This document shows, one piece after another, positions 7,797 through 15,265 of a DNA stretch of 64,000 nt (within the stretch, counting starts at the first letter, position 1; the number at the start of each line of letters is the position of its first letter). The notes beneath the pieces were generated by a model. The model was given only the letters and a program-made list of their open reading frames with translations, did not search any database and had not been told where the DNA came from. Source of the DNA: PLanc-01 sp035342095 (GTDB lineage Bacteria; Planctomycetota; Phycisphaerae; Sedimentisphaerales; Anaerobacaceae). The position numbers and the translations under genes are program-made. The stretch is taken from positions 61,154 to 125,153 of the forward strand of contig DAOQWL010000003.1 in the NCBI GenBank assembly GCA_035342095.1, written 5' to 3'.

Positions 7797-10700
7797 GGCT
7801 TGCTCTCCACAAGCTTGCGGATGGTCGTCATGGCATCCCACGGGTCGGCGATCTCGATGAAATCCCATCGGCCGAATCCACCATGATGGTTGACCGCGGG
7901 AATCCAGAGCGTCCGAGCGGTGGCGACCTTGGCGGCTTTGTCCTTCTTCTTTTCTCCGGTGACCTCGATCAGCAGGTTCAGCAGGTCGTCCGGGCCGTGG
8001 CCGTCGTCGATGCAGGCGATGAAGTCCGGGACGTAGTTCTTCGCCTCGCCGTTGAGCGTATAGGGAATCATGAAGCCGAGATTGTGGTTCTTCACATAGC
8101 GGACGACCTCGTCCATGTCTTCGAGCGTCTGCGCGAGCTTCTGTTCCCATGAATCCGTGTCGGCCACGACATGGGAGATGTGGCACTTGTCCTCCCGCGT
8201 GGCGTAGACCGGGCGGGTCGTGTCGAAATCGACGTAACGGGTAGAGCCAACGGTGTCATAGGGCCGCAGGATCGGCAGCAAAGTAGCACGGGCATCCTGC
8301 CCGTGAGATGTGGCATCGGCATCCTGCCGATGATTCATGGGCTGGAAGCCCATGCTACCTTGGACGATGGCCTTATAGATGCGGTCGCTGGCGTCGTGGG
8401 CGAACTCGATCAGTAGCAGCAGTTGGGGGAAGGTGTTGTCCTTCAAGACCACGCATTCGGCCAGCCAGCGTTTCGCGATGTCGAGGATCTGTGGGAACAG
8501 CCACGGCTTATCGTTGCCCTCATCGTCCCGGAAATACTTCTCCAACGTCAGCTTAGCGAGCAGGAACGCGACCTCATTGAGACGCCGACGCTTGATATCA
8601 TCCAGTGTGTGCTTCTCGGTGGTCCCGACAATAGGCGACATCTCGGTTTCCGTCGGGATATCGGCGGTCGAGAGCGCCAGCTTCGAGTCCTCGGAGAACC
8701 TGGCGGTGATCCGTTCGCCATCGAGGTCGTAGCGGTAGCCGAGCAGACGGGGGAAGGTAATCTCGCATGCGATCCGGCTTTCCAGAGCGCGGACACGGGT
8801 CGGAATCGGGCCGGGCTTGGGGTCTTTGTTCGAGCCGCTGCACGGGATGAACGAGAAGGGAACGCCATAGACCTCGGCATACTCCGGCTCGAACAGACCG
8901 CCGTCATTCACCGCGTAGCTCATCCGCCGCAAGGCCCGCCCGACGACCTGCTCACACAGAAGCTGCGTGCCAAAGGCCCGGATACCCAGAATGTGCGTGA
9001 CGGTGTTGGCGTCCCAACCCTCCGTGAGCATGGAGACGCTGACGACGCACTTGACGTGCTCGCCGAGCTTGCCGACCTTGCCGACGGTGTTCATGACCTC
9101 GCGGAGCAGGTCCTCGTCGGTGAGGTCTTCGCCGTCGCGGCCGGGGAAGCGGATGCGGTACTCGGCCTTGAACTCGTCGATCTCGCGGGCGGCGATCTTC
9201 TTGAAATCGGGACTCATCCCCTCGCCCGATTCGAGTTGCTGGCTGTCCACCAGGATCGTGTTCGGCCGCTGGAGCCAACCGCCACGCTCATCGTCGTTTC
9301 GGAAGATGGGCAGTTGACCCGCCTGGACGATCACTTGTGGCACGGGCATCTTGCCCGTGTCTTCACATCGGCTGGAAGCCGATGCCACGGGCTTCTCCCA
9401 CCCGGCGATGTAGTCAAAGATGCGTTTCGAGGTGTTCGTGTTGTTACAGACGACGATGAACACCGGCGGCGTGACGCCCTTGGCCCGTGCCTCGGCGTTG
9501 TTCTCCCACAGGCGGTAGTACTTCTCGTAATTGCCGTAGAGGCTGTGCAAGGCCCCTTCAAGGGCTCCGGGGAGCTTTGGCTCACCACTGACATCTTCTG
9601 TCTTTCGGCCCTTCTTCGACAGGTTACCATCCTCACGGATGCGAAGCCACAGATCGCGGTACGTGGGCTGCTCGCCGGTCATGGAATCGTCGGCCACGGG
9701 CACGCGGGGGACCTTGACGATCCCGGCCTCAATGGAGTCGATCAGGGAGAAATCAGAAACAACCCATGGGAAGAGTACTCCCTCCTGGTAGCCCGAGCCG
9801 CGAAGGAAGAACGGCGTGGCGGACAGGTCATAGATGGTCTTGACGCCGATCTTGGCTTTGACTGCCTCGATACCGCTGATCCAGACGCGGGCCTCCTCCT
9901 CCCGCTGCTGGGCTTCTTTGCGGTCGTCGCCAGTGAGCTTCACGTCCTCGCCGTCGGGCTTGCGGCGGTAACAATGGTGGGCCTCGTCGTTCAGGACGAC
10001 GATGTTCTTCTTGGTCCCCAGCTCCCGGCAGACCCGGCGGACCATCTCGTCTGGAGCCTCGGTGAAGGCGATACCCCCACCCTCCGCGAGGATCTGCTTG
10101 GTGAGCTTGCCGGCGGCGACCTTCTCCCGCAGCTTGAAGGCGTGAAAATTCGTGATAAGGATCTTCGCCCGACCCAGTTGCTCCATCGCTTGATTCGAGA
10201 CGATGTCCCGCTGACGGTAGTAATTCTGGGGATCATTGGGCAGGAGTACCCGCAAGCGGTCGCGGATCGTGATGCCGGGCGTGATGATGAGGAACGTGTC
10301 GCCGAAGCGGGCGTCCTGGGGGTTGGCGAGTTTGTTCAGCGTATGCCAGGCGATGAGCATGGCCATCACGACCGTCTTGCCCGAGCCGGTGGCCATCTTG
10401 AAGGCGATGCGGGGCAGGCCGGGGTTGGACGAGTTGTTGGCGTCGCGCAGCTCGTTCGCGATCCACTCGTCGCCGTACTTGTGGGCAACCTCGGTGAGGT
10501 AGATGGCGGTCTCCAGGGCCTCGATCTGGCAGAAGAAGAGCTTCTTCTCGCGGTCGGGGTCCGTCCAGTAGGCGAGCAGACGGCTCGTGGTGGGCGTAAC
10601 GCCGATGTGGCCGCCTTCACGCCAGAGCGCCACGCGGGCGCGAATCTGGTTGACGAGCTTGTTCTCCTCGATCCGGTCCTGGGTCCATTCGGTGTCGAAG

Positions 10701-10876
10701 ACAAGCTGTTTGGAGCCCTTCTTCTTGCGAGGCTGGGCGATGGGGACGAAGTAGGAACTGGTCCGGCGGCCCTCGATGACCTCGTTGGTAATCCCCTCGT
10801 CGGTGAACTTGAAGTGTCGGCCCGGCTCCCGGAACGGCGAATTGATAACCGGGTTTTCAATGACAACCTGTTTCAC
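7793..10876 (-). CDS. Type III-like restriction endonuclease subunit (DEAD/DEAH helicase-nuclease, Res)
   Basis: This 1027-aa protein is the restriction subunit: an ATP-driven superfamily 2 translocase followed by a nuclease domain. Walker A is ATGSGKT near residue 165, and the DEAH box is at about 297 (VVLNDEAHH). Helicase motif VI falls in the EQVVGRALRR segment around 640. The C-terminus shows VPDFIACID near 948 and LIEVTGEKKKDK near 966, the expected place of PD...ExK. The second position reads E-V-T rather than E-x-K, so the catalytic Lys must come from the following lysines if the domain is active. The start is GTG with a good GGGAGA Shine-Dalgarno, and an in-frame stop lies just upstream. 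It resembles the BPTD_3080-type Res family. Two palindromic repeats (8284-8359 and 9337-9388) are translated in frame. Confidence 0.9.
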   Translation of the reverse strand: MKQVVIENPVINSPFREPGRHFKFTDEGITNEVIEGRRTSSYFVPIAQPRKKKGSKQLVFDTEWTQDRIEENKLVNQIRARVALWREGGHIGVTPTTSRLLAYWTDPDREKKLFFCQIEALETAIYLTEVAHKYGDEWIANELRDANNSSNPGLPRIAFKMATGSGKTVVMAMLIAWHTLNKLANPQDARFGDTFLIITPGITIRDRLRVLLPNDPQNYYRQRDIVSNQAMEQLGRAKILITNFHAFKLREKVAAGKLTKQILAEGGGIAFTEAPDEMVRRVCRELGTKKNIVVLNDEAHHCYRRKPDGEDVKLTGDDRKEAQQREEEARVWISGIEAVKAKIGVKTIYDLSATPFFLRGSGYQEGVLFPWVVSDFSLIDSIEAGIVKVPRVPVADDSMTGEQPTYRDLWLRIREDGNLSKKGRKTEDVSGEPKLPGALEGALHSLYGNYEKYYRLWENNAEARAKGVTPPVFIVVCNNTNTSKRIFDYIAGWEKPVASASSRCEDTGKMPVPQVIVQAGQLPIFRNDDERGGWLQRPNTILVDSQQLESGEGMSPDFKKIAAREIDEFKAEYRIRFPGRDGEDLTDEDLLREVMNTVGKVGKLGEHVKCVVSVSMLTEGWDANTVTHILGIRAFGTQLLCEQVVGRALRRMSYAVNDGGLFEPEYAEVYGVPFSFIPCSGSNKDPKPGPIPTRVRALESRIACEITFPRLLGYRYDLDGERITARFSEDSKLALSTADIPTETEMSPIVGTTEKHTLDDIKRRRLNEVAFLLAKLTLEKYFRDDEGNDKPWLFPQILDIAKRWLAECVVLKDNTFPQLLLLIEFAHDASDRIYKAIVQGSMGFQPMNHRQDADATSHGQDARATLLPILRPYDTVGSTRYVDFDTTRPVYATREDKCHISHVVADTDSWEQKLAQTLEDMDEVVRYVKNHNLGFMIPYTLNGEAKNYVPDFIACIDDGHGPDDLLNLLIEVTGEKKKDKAAKVATARTLWIPAVNHHGGFGRWDFIEIADPWDAMTTIRKLVESKP
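8284..8359. repeat. Compound REP-like element of three hairpins, translated within Res
   Basis: Three consecutive 19-base palindromes occur at 8288-8306 (CACGGGCAtccTGCCCGTG), 8315-8333 (CATCGGCAtccTGCCGATG) and 8337-8355 (CATGGGCTggaAGCCCATG). The whole is bounded by GTAGCA and TGCTAC. On the minus strand it encodes about 25 residues (GFQPMNHRQDADAT...) that look foreign to the helicase family. Confidence 0.85.
9337..9388. repeat. Second REP-like element (two hairpins) translated within Res
   Basis: Palindromes CACGGGCAtctTGCCCGTG (9341-9359) and CATCGGCTggaAGCCGATG (9366-9384) are bounded by GTGGCA and TGCCAC. This is the same design and core sequence as the element at 8284-8359 but with two hairpins. 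It encodes SSRCEDTGKMPVP-type residues around Res residue 500. Confidence 0.85.
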
Positions 10877-11223
10877 GATGCAGATTCTCCCTCAGTGATC
10901 CCATCTGACGCCCGCGCTCGACATTTTCTCCGCCATAAGGGCCTCACCAACCAGTTCTTGATCCGCGAACGGCCCCATGATACAGCCAACCGGCGGGCGA
11001 CGCAACCCGCGAAGAGGTGCGATTCTCGATTCCGGCGTGAAGCGTAGGCGAGTAGAAGCGTGGGAGCGTAGAAGCGTATATGCGGCGGGCGAATCCGTGT
11101 TCCGTGGCTCGCCGTTCCTCTGCGACCTTGGCGTCCCTGCGTGAGCAAATCGCACCTCGTTGCCTGGCGGCCTGAGCCTTGCGACTCTGTGTGCTCGGCG
11201 TCTCTGTGGTGAGAGGAAGGAAA
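10877..11223. other. Intergenic region upstream of the restriction cassette; no gene recognised
   Basis: This region holds the GGGAGA ribosome site of the Res gene at its left end. At 11100-11222 there are degraded copies of a CT-rich phrase (CCCTGCGTG, CTCTGTGTGC, TCTCTGTGG) that recurs elsewhere in the window. Short open frames exist, but none has a recognisable product or ribosome site. The promoter for the restriction cassette is presumably here but cannot be pinpointed. Confidence 0.4.
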
Positions 11224-11294
11224 TGGAGACGAAGGGAATCGAACCCTCATTCCGGCGATGCGACCGCCGTGTGCTCCCGTTACACCACGTCCCC
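11224..11294 (-). tRNA. tRNA-Ala(CGC), 71 nt, compact
   Basis: The minus strand folds into a full cloverleaf. The acceptor is GGGGACG/CGTCTCC with a G3-U70 wobble, the classic alanine identity element. The D stem is GTGT/GCAC with GGG in the loop. The anticodon stem CGGCG/CGCCG encloses GTCGCAT, giving anticodon CGC (11260-11262). The T arm is GAGGG-TTCGAAT-CCCTT. The variable loop is short (4 nt), the discriminator is A, and CCA is not encoded. The short D arm and variable loop are atypical, so a scoring tool might rate it low. Confidence 0.8.
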
Positions 11295-11378
11295 AGGGAT
11301 CGTATGGGCCATTTTATGCGCTATCGGCCGAATGTCAAGAATTATTTAACTGCCTTTTGCAGAATCACTTAAGCGAGG

Positions 11379-11891
11379 TCAGAACTGCCATTTGTCGAAG
11401 GATGCGATGCGTTCGAGGGGCTCGCGGCGGTGCTCCTTGGGGGCGTCGGCGGGGTAGCCGAGGGCGAGCAGCTCGATGATCGTCACGTTGTCGGGGATGC
11501 CGACGATGGGCCGGACTTTGTCGGGGTAGAAGGAGCCGATCCAGCAGGTGGCGAGCCCTAACTCCGTTGCCTGCAAGCAGATGTGTTCGAGTGCGATGGC
11601 GACGTCGATGGGCCCGACGGCCTGGCCGCAACGCATGACGTGGTCGCTGACCGTGCAGGCGACAATCAGGGCGCCGGCGGTCTCCAGGAAACTCTGGTTA
11701 TTGGCCGCGGCGGCGAGCCTCTTCTTGGTCGGTGCGTCGGTGGCGACGACGAACCGCCAGTCCTGGAGGTTCTTGGCGGACGGGGCCGACCGGGCGGCCT
11801 CCAGCACCGCGAGCAGCTTGTCCCGCTCGACGGGCTTGTCCTGGTAGTTGCGGCAGGACCAGCGGGTGCGGATCGCCTGGGCAACGTCCAT
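11379..11891 (-). CDS. Nitroreductase family protein
   Basis: This 170-aa protein has the short nitroreductase (FMN-dependent NAD(P)H oxidoreductase) fold. It opens MDVAQAIRTRWSCRNYQDKPV, with the usual R-S-x-R-x-Y phosphate/FMN-binding start. The APSAKNLQDWRFVV segment near residue 36 and the GLATCWIGSF segment near 113 are family landmarks. The length fits the compact subgroup found in anaerobes. It stands alone between the two tRNA genes, about 85 bases from tRNA-Ala, with no obvious operon partner. The substrate cannot be assigned; such enzymes reduce nitroaromatics, quinones or flavins. Confidence 0.88.
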   Translation of the reverse strand: MDVAQAIRTRWSCRNYQDKPVERDKLLAVLEAARSAPSAKNLQDWRFVVATDAPTKKRLAAAANNQSFLETAGALIVACTVSDHVMRCGQAVGPIDVAIALEHICLQATELGLATCWIGSFYPDKVRPIVGIPDNVTIIELLALGYPADAPKEHRREPLERIASFDKWQF

Positions 11892-12011
11892 GGGTGTATC
11901 CTTTTGAAACAGCGTAACTTCAGCAATTCAGTTCACATACGGCTTGCGAGAATATACGAGCCCCGCCGTGTTGACGCAAGCACGAAAAGCGGGTATTCTC
12001 ATGCACTCGCC

Positions 12012-12085
12012 GGGCGGTTAGCTCAGTCGGCCAGAGCGTCTGCCTTACACGCAGAAAGTCGCAGGTTCGAATCCTGCACCGCCCA
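12012..12085 (+). tRNA. tRNA-Val(TAC)
   Basis: This is a 74-nt canonical cloverleaf. Acceptor GGGCGGT/ACCGCCC pairs fully. The D arm is GCTC...GAGC, and the anticodon stem TCTGC/GCAGA encloses CTTACAC (anticodon TAC). The T arm is GCAGG-TTCGAAT-CCTGC. The discriminator is A and CCA is not encoded. A decayed integrase begins immediately after its 3' end, so this tRNA was probably an attachment site. Confidence 0.96.
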
Positions 12086-12655
12086 CTCCAGAATTCTGCG
12101 CACTCGTGCAATCCGCTGCGACGGCGAGGAGAGCCGCATTTTCGGTCGTCGCATCAGGGGCGGTCTGCACGGGATTGCAGGGGTCCGCAGAGGGTTGCTG
12201 TGCCGGATTCCTCGCCGCTTTTTCCGGCTCGCTCGCACGCCGGGAATCCTCATCCGGGACTCGCAGGCAATGCTCTCCGGCGCTTCGCCTCGAATTGCCG
12301 ATCCACGCACAGACCCCATGCTCCGGCCGGCATTCACAAAGGACCGTTTGCCGGTCGCTTCGCACGTTCTGAAACAGCTTCGGCCAGGACTTCCCCCCGT
12401 GCTTCTGCCGTAATCCGCAGCAGGTACGCCCGCAGGTTCAGGCCGCCCTTGTGGCGCCTGGCGATCACGAACTCGGCCCCCGGCTCGGCCGCCTCGAAAA
12501 CCCCCAGCAGGTGCGGTCTCAGTTCGGGGAACAGCGGGGCAAGGCGAGATTCGCCGCCCGCATGGTGCCCGGTCTTGGGACTCCTCACGAACAGCCGGCC
12601 TTGCTCCCAGTCCACGTCCCGCCATCGCAGCCGCAGCGTCTCGCCCGGCATCCGC
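12086..12655 (-). pseudogene. Tyrosine recombinase (integrase) remnant at the tRNA-Val 3' end
   Basis: Read on the minus strand, the upstream fragment (about 12651-12405) gives GETLRLRWRDVDWEQGRLFV, then SPKTGHHAGGESR and LFPELRPHL. These are characteristic of a planctomycete-type tyrosine recombinase catalytic domain. The frame then changes near a run of six C's around 12392-12397, and the next frame continues with SWPKLFQNVRSDRQTV and PEHGVCAWIGNS, the expected C-terminal part. It ends with a Pro/Ala-rich tail running into the tRNA gene. The N-terminal half is absent; the sequence before residue GETL is unrelated. Truncation plus frameshift makes it non-functional. Integrase genes abutting a tRNA 3' end typically mark the left end of an integrated element. 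The call is mine by family memory, not by search. Confidence 0.75.
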
Positions 12656-13243
12656 CTGGAGCACGAAGGATATCTCCATCCTGGTCTCTGTGGCCTCGTG
12701 GCTCTGTGTGCGACCGCTCCTGGCGAGATCCCCACAGGAGCCTGCCCTCGACCCGATCGGGGGGAAAGCGGGAATCCAGGTTCCTTCCACCACGGAGACG
12801 CAGAGCCGAGCAAGAAAGAACGCATCTTGAACTCTGCGTCCCTGCGTCTCTGCGTGAAATACAGTTCTTTTCGTTTCCAGCACTTGTATCATCCTCGTTC
12901 AAAATGCTTGCTGAGAAAACAAGATCCTGCGCCTTTGCAGTGTAGAGGATCGCGGGGACAGCGACCTTGAAACCACGAAGGTCGCGAAGGGAATCGTGCC
13001 AGCGACCGAAGCCAAGCCCTCCGCCGGCCTCCGGCCGGAACGCCTCCACGCTTCTACGCATCTACGCGCCCGCGCGGCCCCGGCGGTTTCAACCTTGACG
13101 CATCCCCTCCCGCCCGTGATAATCGGGACCATAGTGAATGCGAAGAGGTACGACTTGCGGCCACAGACCGCCCTGCGAGAAACGACAGGCGATGGAAACG
13201 ACGAGATGGCGATTGGCAATTTCAACGTCGGAGGCAGAAAACC
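12656..13243. other. Gene-free stretch with decayed CT-rich repeats
   Basis: No coding sequence is supported here. Between 12680 and 12870 are several degraded phrases such as CTCTGTGGC, CACGGAGACGCAGAG and CCCTGCGTCTCTGCGTG, on both strands. They match phrases at 11100-11222 and 14795-15090. The right end carries the GGAGG ribosome site (about 13230) of the KilA-N gene. Confidence 0.5.
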
Positions 13244-13798
13244 ATGGCGAAGATCAAGGTGCTGAGCACGGACATAACAGTCCGCACACAAAACGACGAG
13301 GACTACATCAGCCTGACCGACATTGCCCGTTATAAGGACGCAGAACGCACGGACTACATCCTTTCGAACTGGCTGCGGAACCGCAATACTATCGAATTTC
13401 TGGGCATCTGGGAGCGCCTGAACAACCCGCGGTTTAATCCCATCGAATTCGATGGGATTAGAAAGCAGGCGGGACTGAACAGTTTCATCCTGACGGCCAA
13501 GCGGTGGATCGAGGCGACCGGCGCCATTGGGTTGATTTCCAAGACGGGCCGCTACGGCGGCACCTTTGCCCACAAAGATATCGCCTTTGAGTTCGCGACG
13601 TGGATCTCCGTCGAGTTCAAGCTGTACCTCATCAAGGAGTTCCAGCGGCTCAAACAGGACGAGCGGAAGCAGCTCGGCTGGGACATCCGGCGTAATCTCG
13701 CCAAGATCAACTACCGAATCCACACCGATGCGATCAAAGAGAACCTGATCCCGCCGGAACTGACTGCCCGGGATAGGGGGACAGCCACCGTTTTCTGA
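13244..13798 (+). CDS. KilA-N domain protein, C-terminally truncated
   Basis: This 184-aa protein begins MAKIKVLSTDITVRTQND with a GGAGG ribosome site about ten bases upstream. It has the KilA-N DNA-binding domain: YISLTDIARYK near residue 25, then YILSNWLRNRNTIEFLG, FTLTAKRW-like and the KTGRYGGTFAHKDIAFEFATWIS segment around 110-130. Such proteins are typical phage or mobile-element cargo. The usual bacterial relatives are longer (as I recall, about 250-280 residues). Here the sequence stops soon after NLIPPELT, with a tail RDRGTATVF encoded by sequence resembling a GGGGACAGCCACCGTTTTC repeat. It therefore looks truncated by an insertion or deletion. It sits near the integrase remnant and may be leftover cargo of that element. 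Confidence 0.8.
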   Translation: MAKIKVLSTDITVRTQNDEDYISLTDIARYKDAERTDYILSNWLRNRNTIEFLGIWERLNNPRFNPIEFDGIRKQAGLNSFILTAKRWIEATGAIGLISKTGRYGGTFAHKDIAFEFATWISVEFKLYLIKEFQRLKQDERKQLGWDIRRNLAKINYRIHTDAIKENLIPPELTARDRGTATVF

Positions 13799-13872
13799 CA
13801 GGCAATAGCGGATAGGAGGAACTGGCGGTCGCATCCGGAATTAGGGATTAGAGAATCGCGCCGGAATGTCCA

Positions 13873-14255
13873 TTATGACGGCTCCTGGAGGAGCGAGAGC
13901 AGGCGATTCCTCACGGCCTTGGACGCGGCCAAGGCGGCTTCGACCTCCTCGCGGTCTGCGGACTCGCCGGGATAGCGGAAGATAACCGCGGAGCGAGACA
14001 GGAGTCGAAGTTCTTCCACCGGCCAGTGCCATTCGGGCCGGAAGGAACTGAGCAAGGCGCTCAGGACGGTGAGGTCATGCGTCTTCGGTAGAAGCTGCCC
14101 TGCCCCGATCAGTGCGGCCTTCATCAACTTCTCGACGCACTGCTGCGCGTGGAAGCAGACGGCATCGAAGTTCGGGGGATCAGCCTGGACCTCCCGAGTG
14201 GCCGTCAGGTAGTCCCCTCGGATTTGTCGATCCAGTCACGGATGACTTCGTTCAT
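13873..14255 (-). pseudogene. HEPN-domain protein (HepT-like toxin) with a one-base frameshift
   Basis: The reading begins with ATG at 14255 (MNEVIRDWIDKSEG). It loses frame at the run of four C's at 14214-14217 (four G's on the coding strand). In the shifted frame it continues DYLTATREVQADPPNFDAV, then CFHAQQCVEKLMKAALIGAG and LPKTHDLTVLSALL, to the stop at 13873. This is the complete HEPN architecture, and adding one G would restore roughly 128 codons. HEPN proteins are RNases paired with minimal nucleotidyltransferases (MNT). The start overlaps the end of the MNT gene by 20 bases, as usual for this module. It is either a real pseudogene or a homopolymer base-calling error. Confidence 0.78.
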
Positions 14256-14556
14256 ACAAGACCCGTCCCTGGTCCAATGCCTCTCGGATGAGCGGATCCC
14301 CCTGGACATACCGTCGCTGCGTATCGTCCGGGCGGCAAGCCAGAAGATCCAGCGCAAAAGGAGGATTCACTCGGCTGGCGATCTCGAGCGATTTCCAGAA
14401 GGGCTTGCCCTCGAACGCCAGGATGACGAGGAGATCGACATCCGAGTCGGTGGCAGCCGTACCGCGAGCGTGGGAGCCAAAGAGCACCACACGCTCCGGA
14501 TCGAAGGTCTCCGCGATGCGGTCCACCACGGCCTGAATGTCGTTCATCGCCACCAT
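14236..14556 (-). CDS. Minimal nucleotidyltransferase (MNT antitoxin, MntA-like)
   Basis: This 106-aa protein carries the nucleotidyltransferase signature GSHARGTAATDSDVDLLV: the G-S helix turn and the D-x-D metal-binding pair of the Pol-beta fold. A third acidic residue is expected in ALDLLA. It is the antitoxin-type partner of the HEPN gene that overlaps its end. Known MNT/HEPN pairs work by the MNT enzyme AMPylating or otherwise neutralising the HEPN RNase. ATG 14556 is preferred because AAGGA lies eight bases upstream; another ATG at 14565 would add three residues. The gene itself looks intact although its partner is frameshifted. Confidence 0.88.
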   Translation of the reverse strand: MVAMNDIQAVVDRIAETFDPERVVLFGSHARGTAATDSDVDLLVILAFEGKPFWKSLEIASRVNPPFALDLLACRPDDTQRRYVQGDPLIREALDQGRVLYERSHP

Positions 14557-14565
14557 AGTCGGCAT

Positions 14566-15265
14566 CCTTCACGATTGTAGGATCACTCTGCTACACTGTA
14601 TCGAGCTCCCGTGCAGGTGGCAAGCGAAGATTGGACACAACGAGGATCATCCTTTACGGCAAGGGGCAACGGTGTCTTCCGGGGCGAAAGACAGATTGCC
14701 GCGCTGCGCCCGCAATGAGGGGGTCGAATCGGCGTCCATCGGCGGAATCAGCGGATGACAACTCGTCGCTCGTGCATCGAGGAGACCTTCTCCCACAGAG
14801 CCACGGAGCCACAGGGGCAGGCAAGAGGGTTTGTCCGCCGATTTCGCCGATTTCCGCAGATTGTCCCGACTCGGAATCTGTGAAATCCGAGATTGAACGC
14901 GTGGGTTGAGAACCCACCTTACCCCCTTCGTGTCGCTTCGTGCCCTTCGTGGTGAAGAAGAACGGTGGCCATAGCCCACCCTACCGCTGCCGCCCATTCG
15001 CAGGCCCCGTTGGCATCAATCATCGATGATTGCCGAAGAGAGGTACAGGCAGGAAGCTCGGTGTTCTCTGAGTCTCCGTGGTGCGCACATCGGGATTGTT
15101 CTTTAGGTTGCGAAATTCTATATATTTTTGTTGACATCGCATTGCTGGGGCGGTAATTTGGGAGGTGCGTCGCACGGGTTTGCGGCGTGCCGGCCGGCGG
15201 TGCGGGCCGGGCCGGCGAAGATCGGAAGCGCGCGACGTTCGTCGCCATGATGGGAGGATCGAGCT
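14566..15265. other. Gene-free stretch with decayed repeats
   Basis: No supported gene lies in these 700 bases. At 14693-14718 there is AGATTGCCGCGCTGCGCCCG followed by CAATGA, a half-copy of the inverted repeat found at 46179-46250. At 14781-14795 there is the palindrome GGAGACCTTCTCCCA, shared with 20031-20045. At 14795-15090 there are degraded CACAGAGCCACGGAGCC and CTCTGAGTCTCCGTGG phrases. The right end has a possible promoter and the GGAGG ribosome site of the HNH gene. Confidence 0.5.
15131..15159 (+). promoter_or_regulatory. Possible sigma70-type promoter for the HNH-AP2 gene
   Basis: TTGACA at 15131-15136 is a perfect -35 hexamer. Seventeen bases later TAATTT (15154-15159) is a weak -10. 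It sits in a locally AT-rich patch about 105 bases before the gene. A GC-rich leader follows. Confidence 0.35.

Noticed and set aside
8423..11047. An 874-codon plus-strand frame opposite the Res gene
   Set aside because: No recognisable domain and no ribosome site. The opposite strand has helicase motifs in the right order.
10892..11155. An 87-codon minus-strand frame upstream of the Res gene
   Set aside because: The first half lies in decayed repeat sequence, the product matches nothing I know, and no ribosome site is seen.
12023..12111. Short peptides of the type VQDSNLRLSACKAD and GAGFEPATFCV at the tRNA-Val gene
   Set aside because: These are antisense translations of the tRNA gene, a well-known annotation artefact.
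12700..13243. CRISPR array suspected from recurring CTCTGTG phrases
   Set aside because: The phrases are irregularly spaced, differ in sequence and orientation, and lack uniform spacers. No cas gene is nearby.
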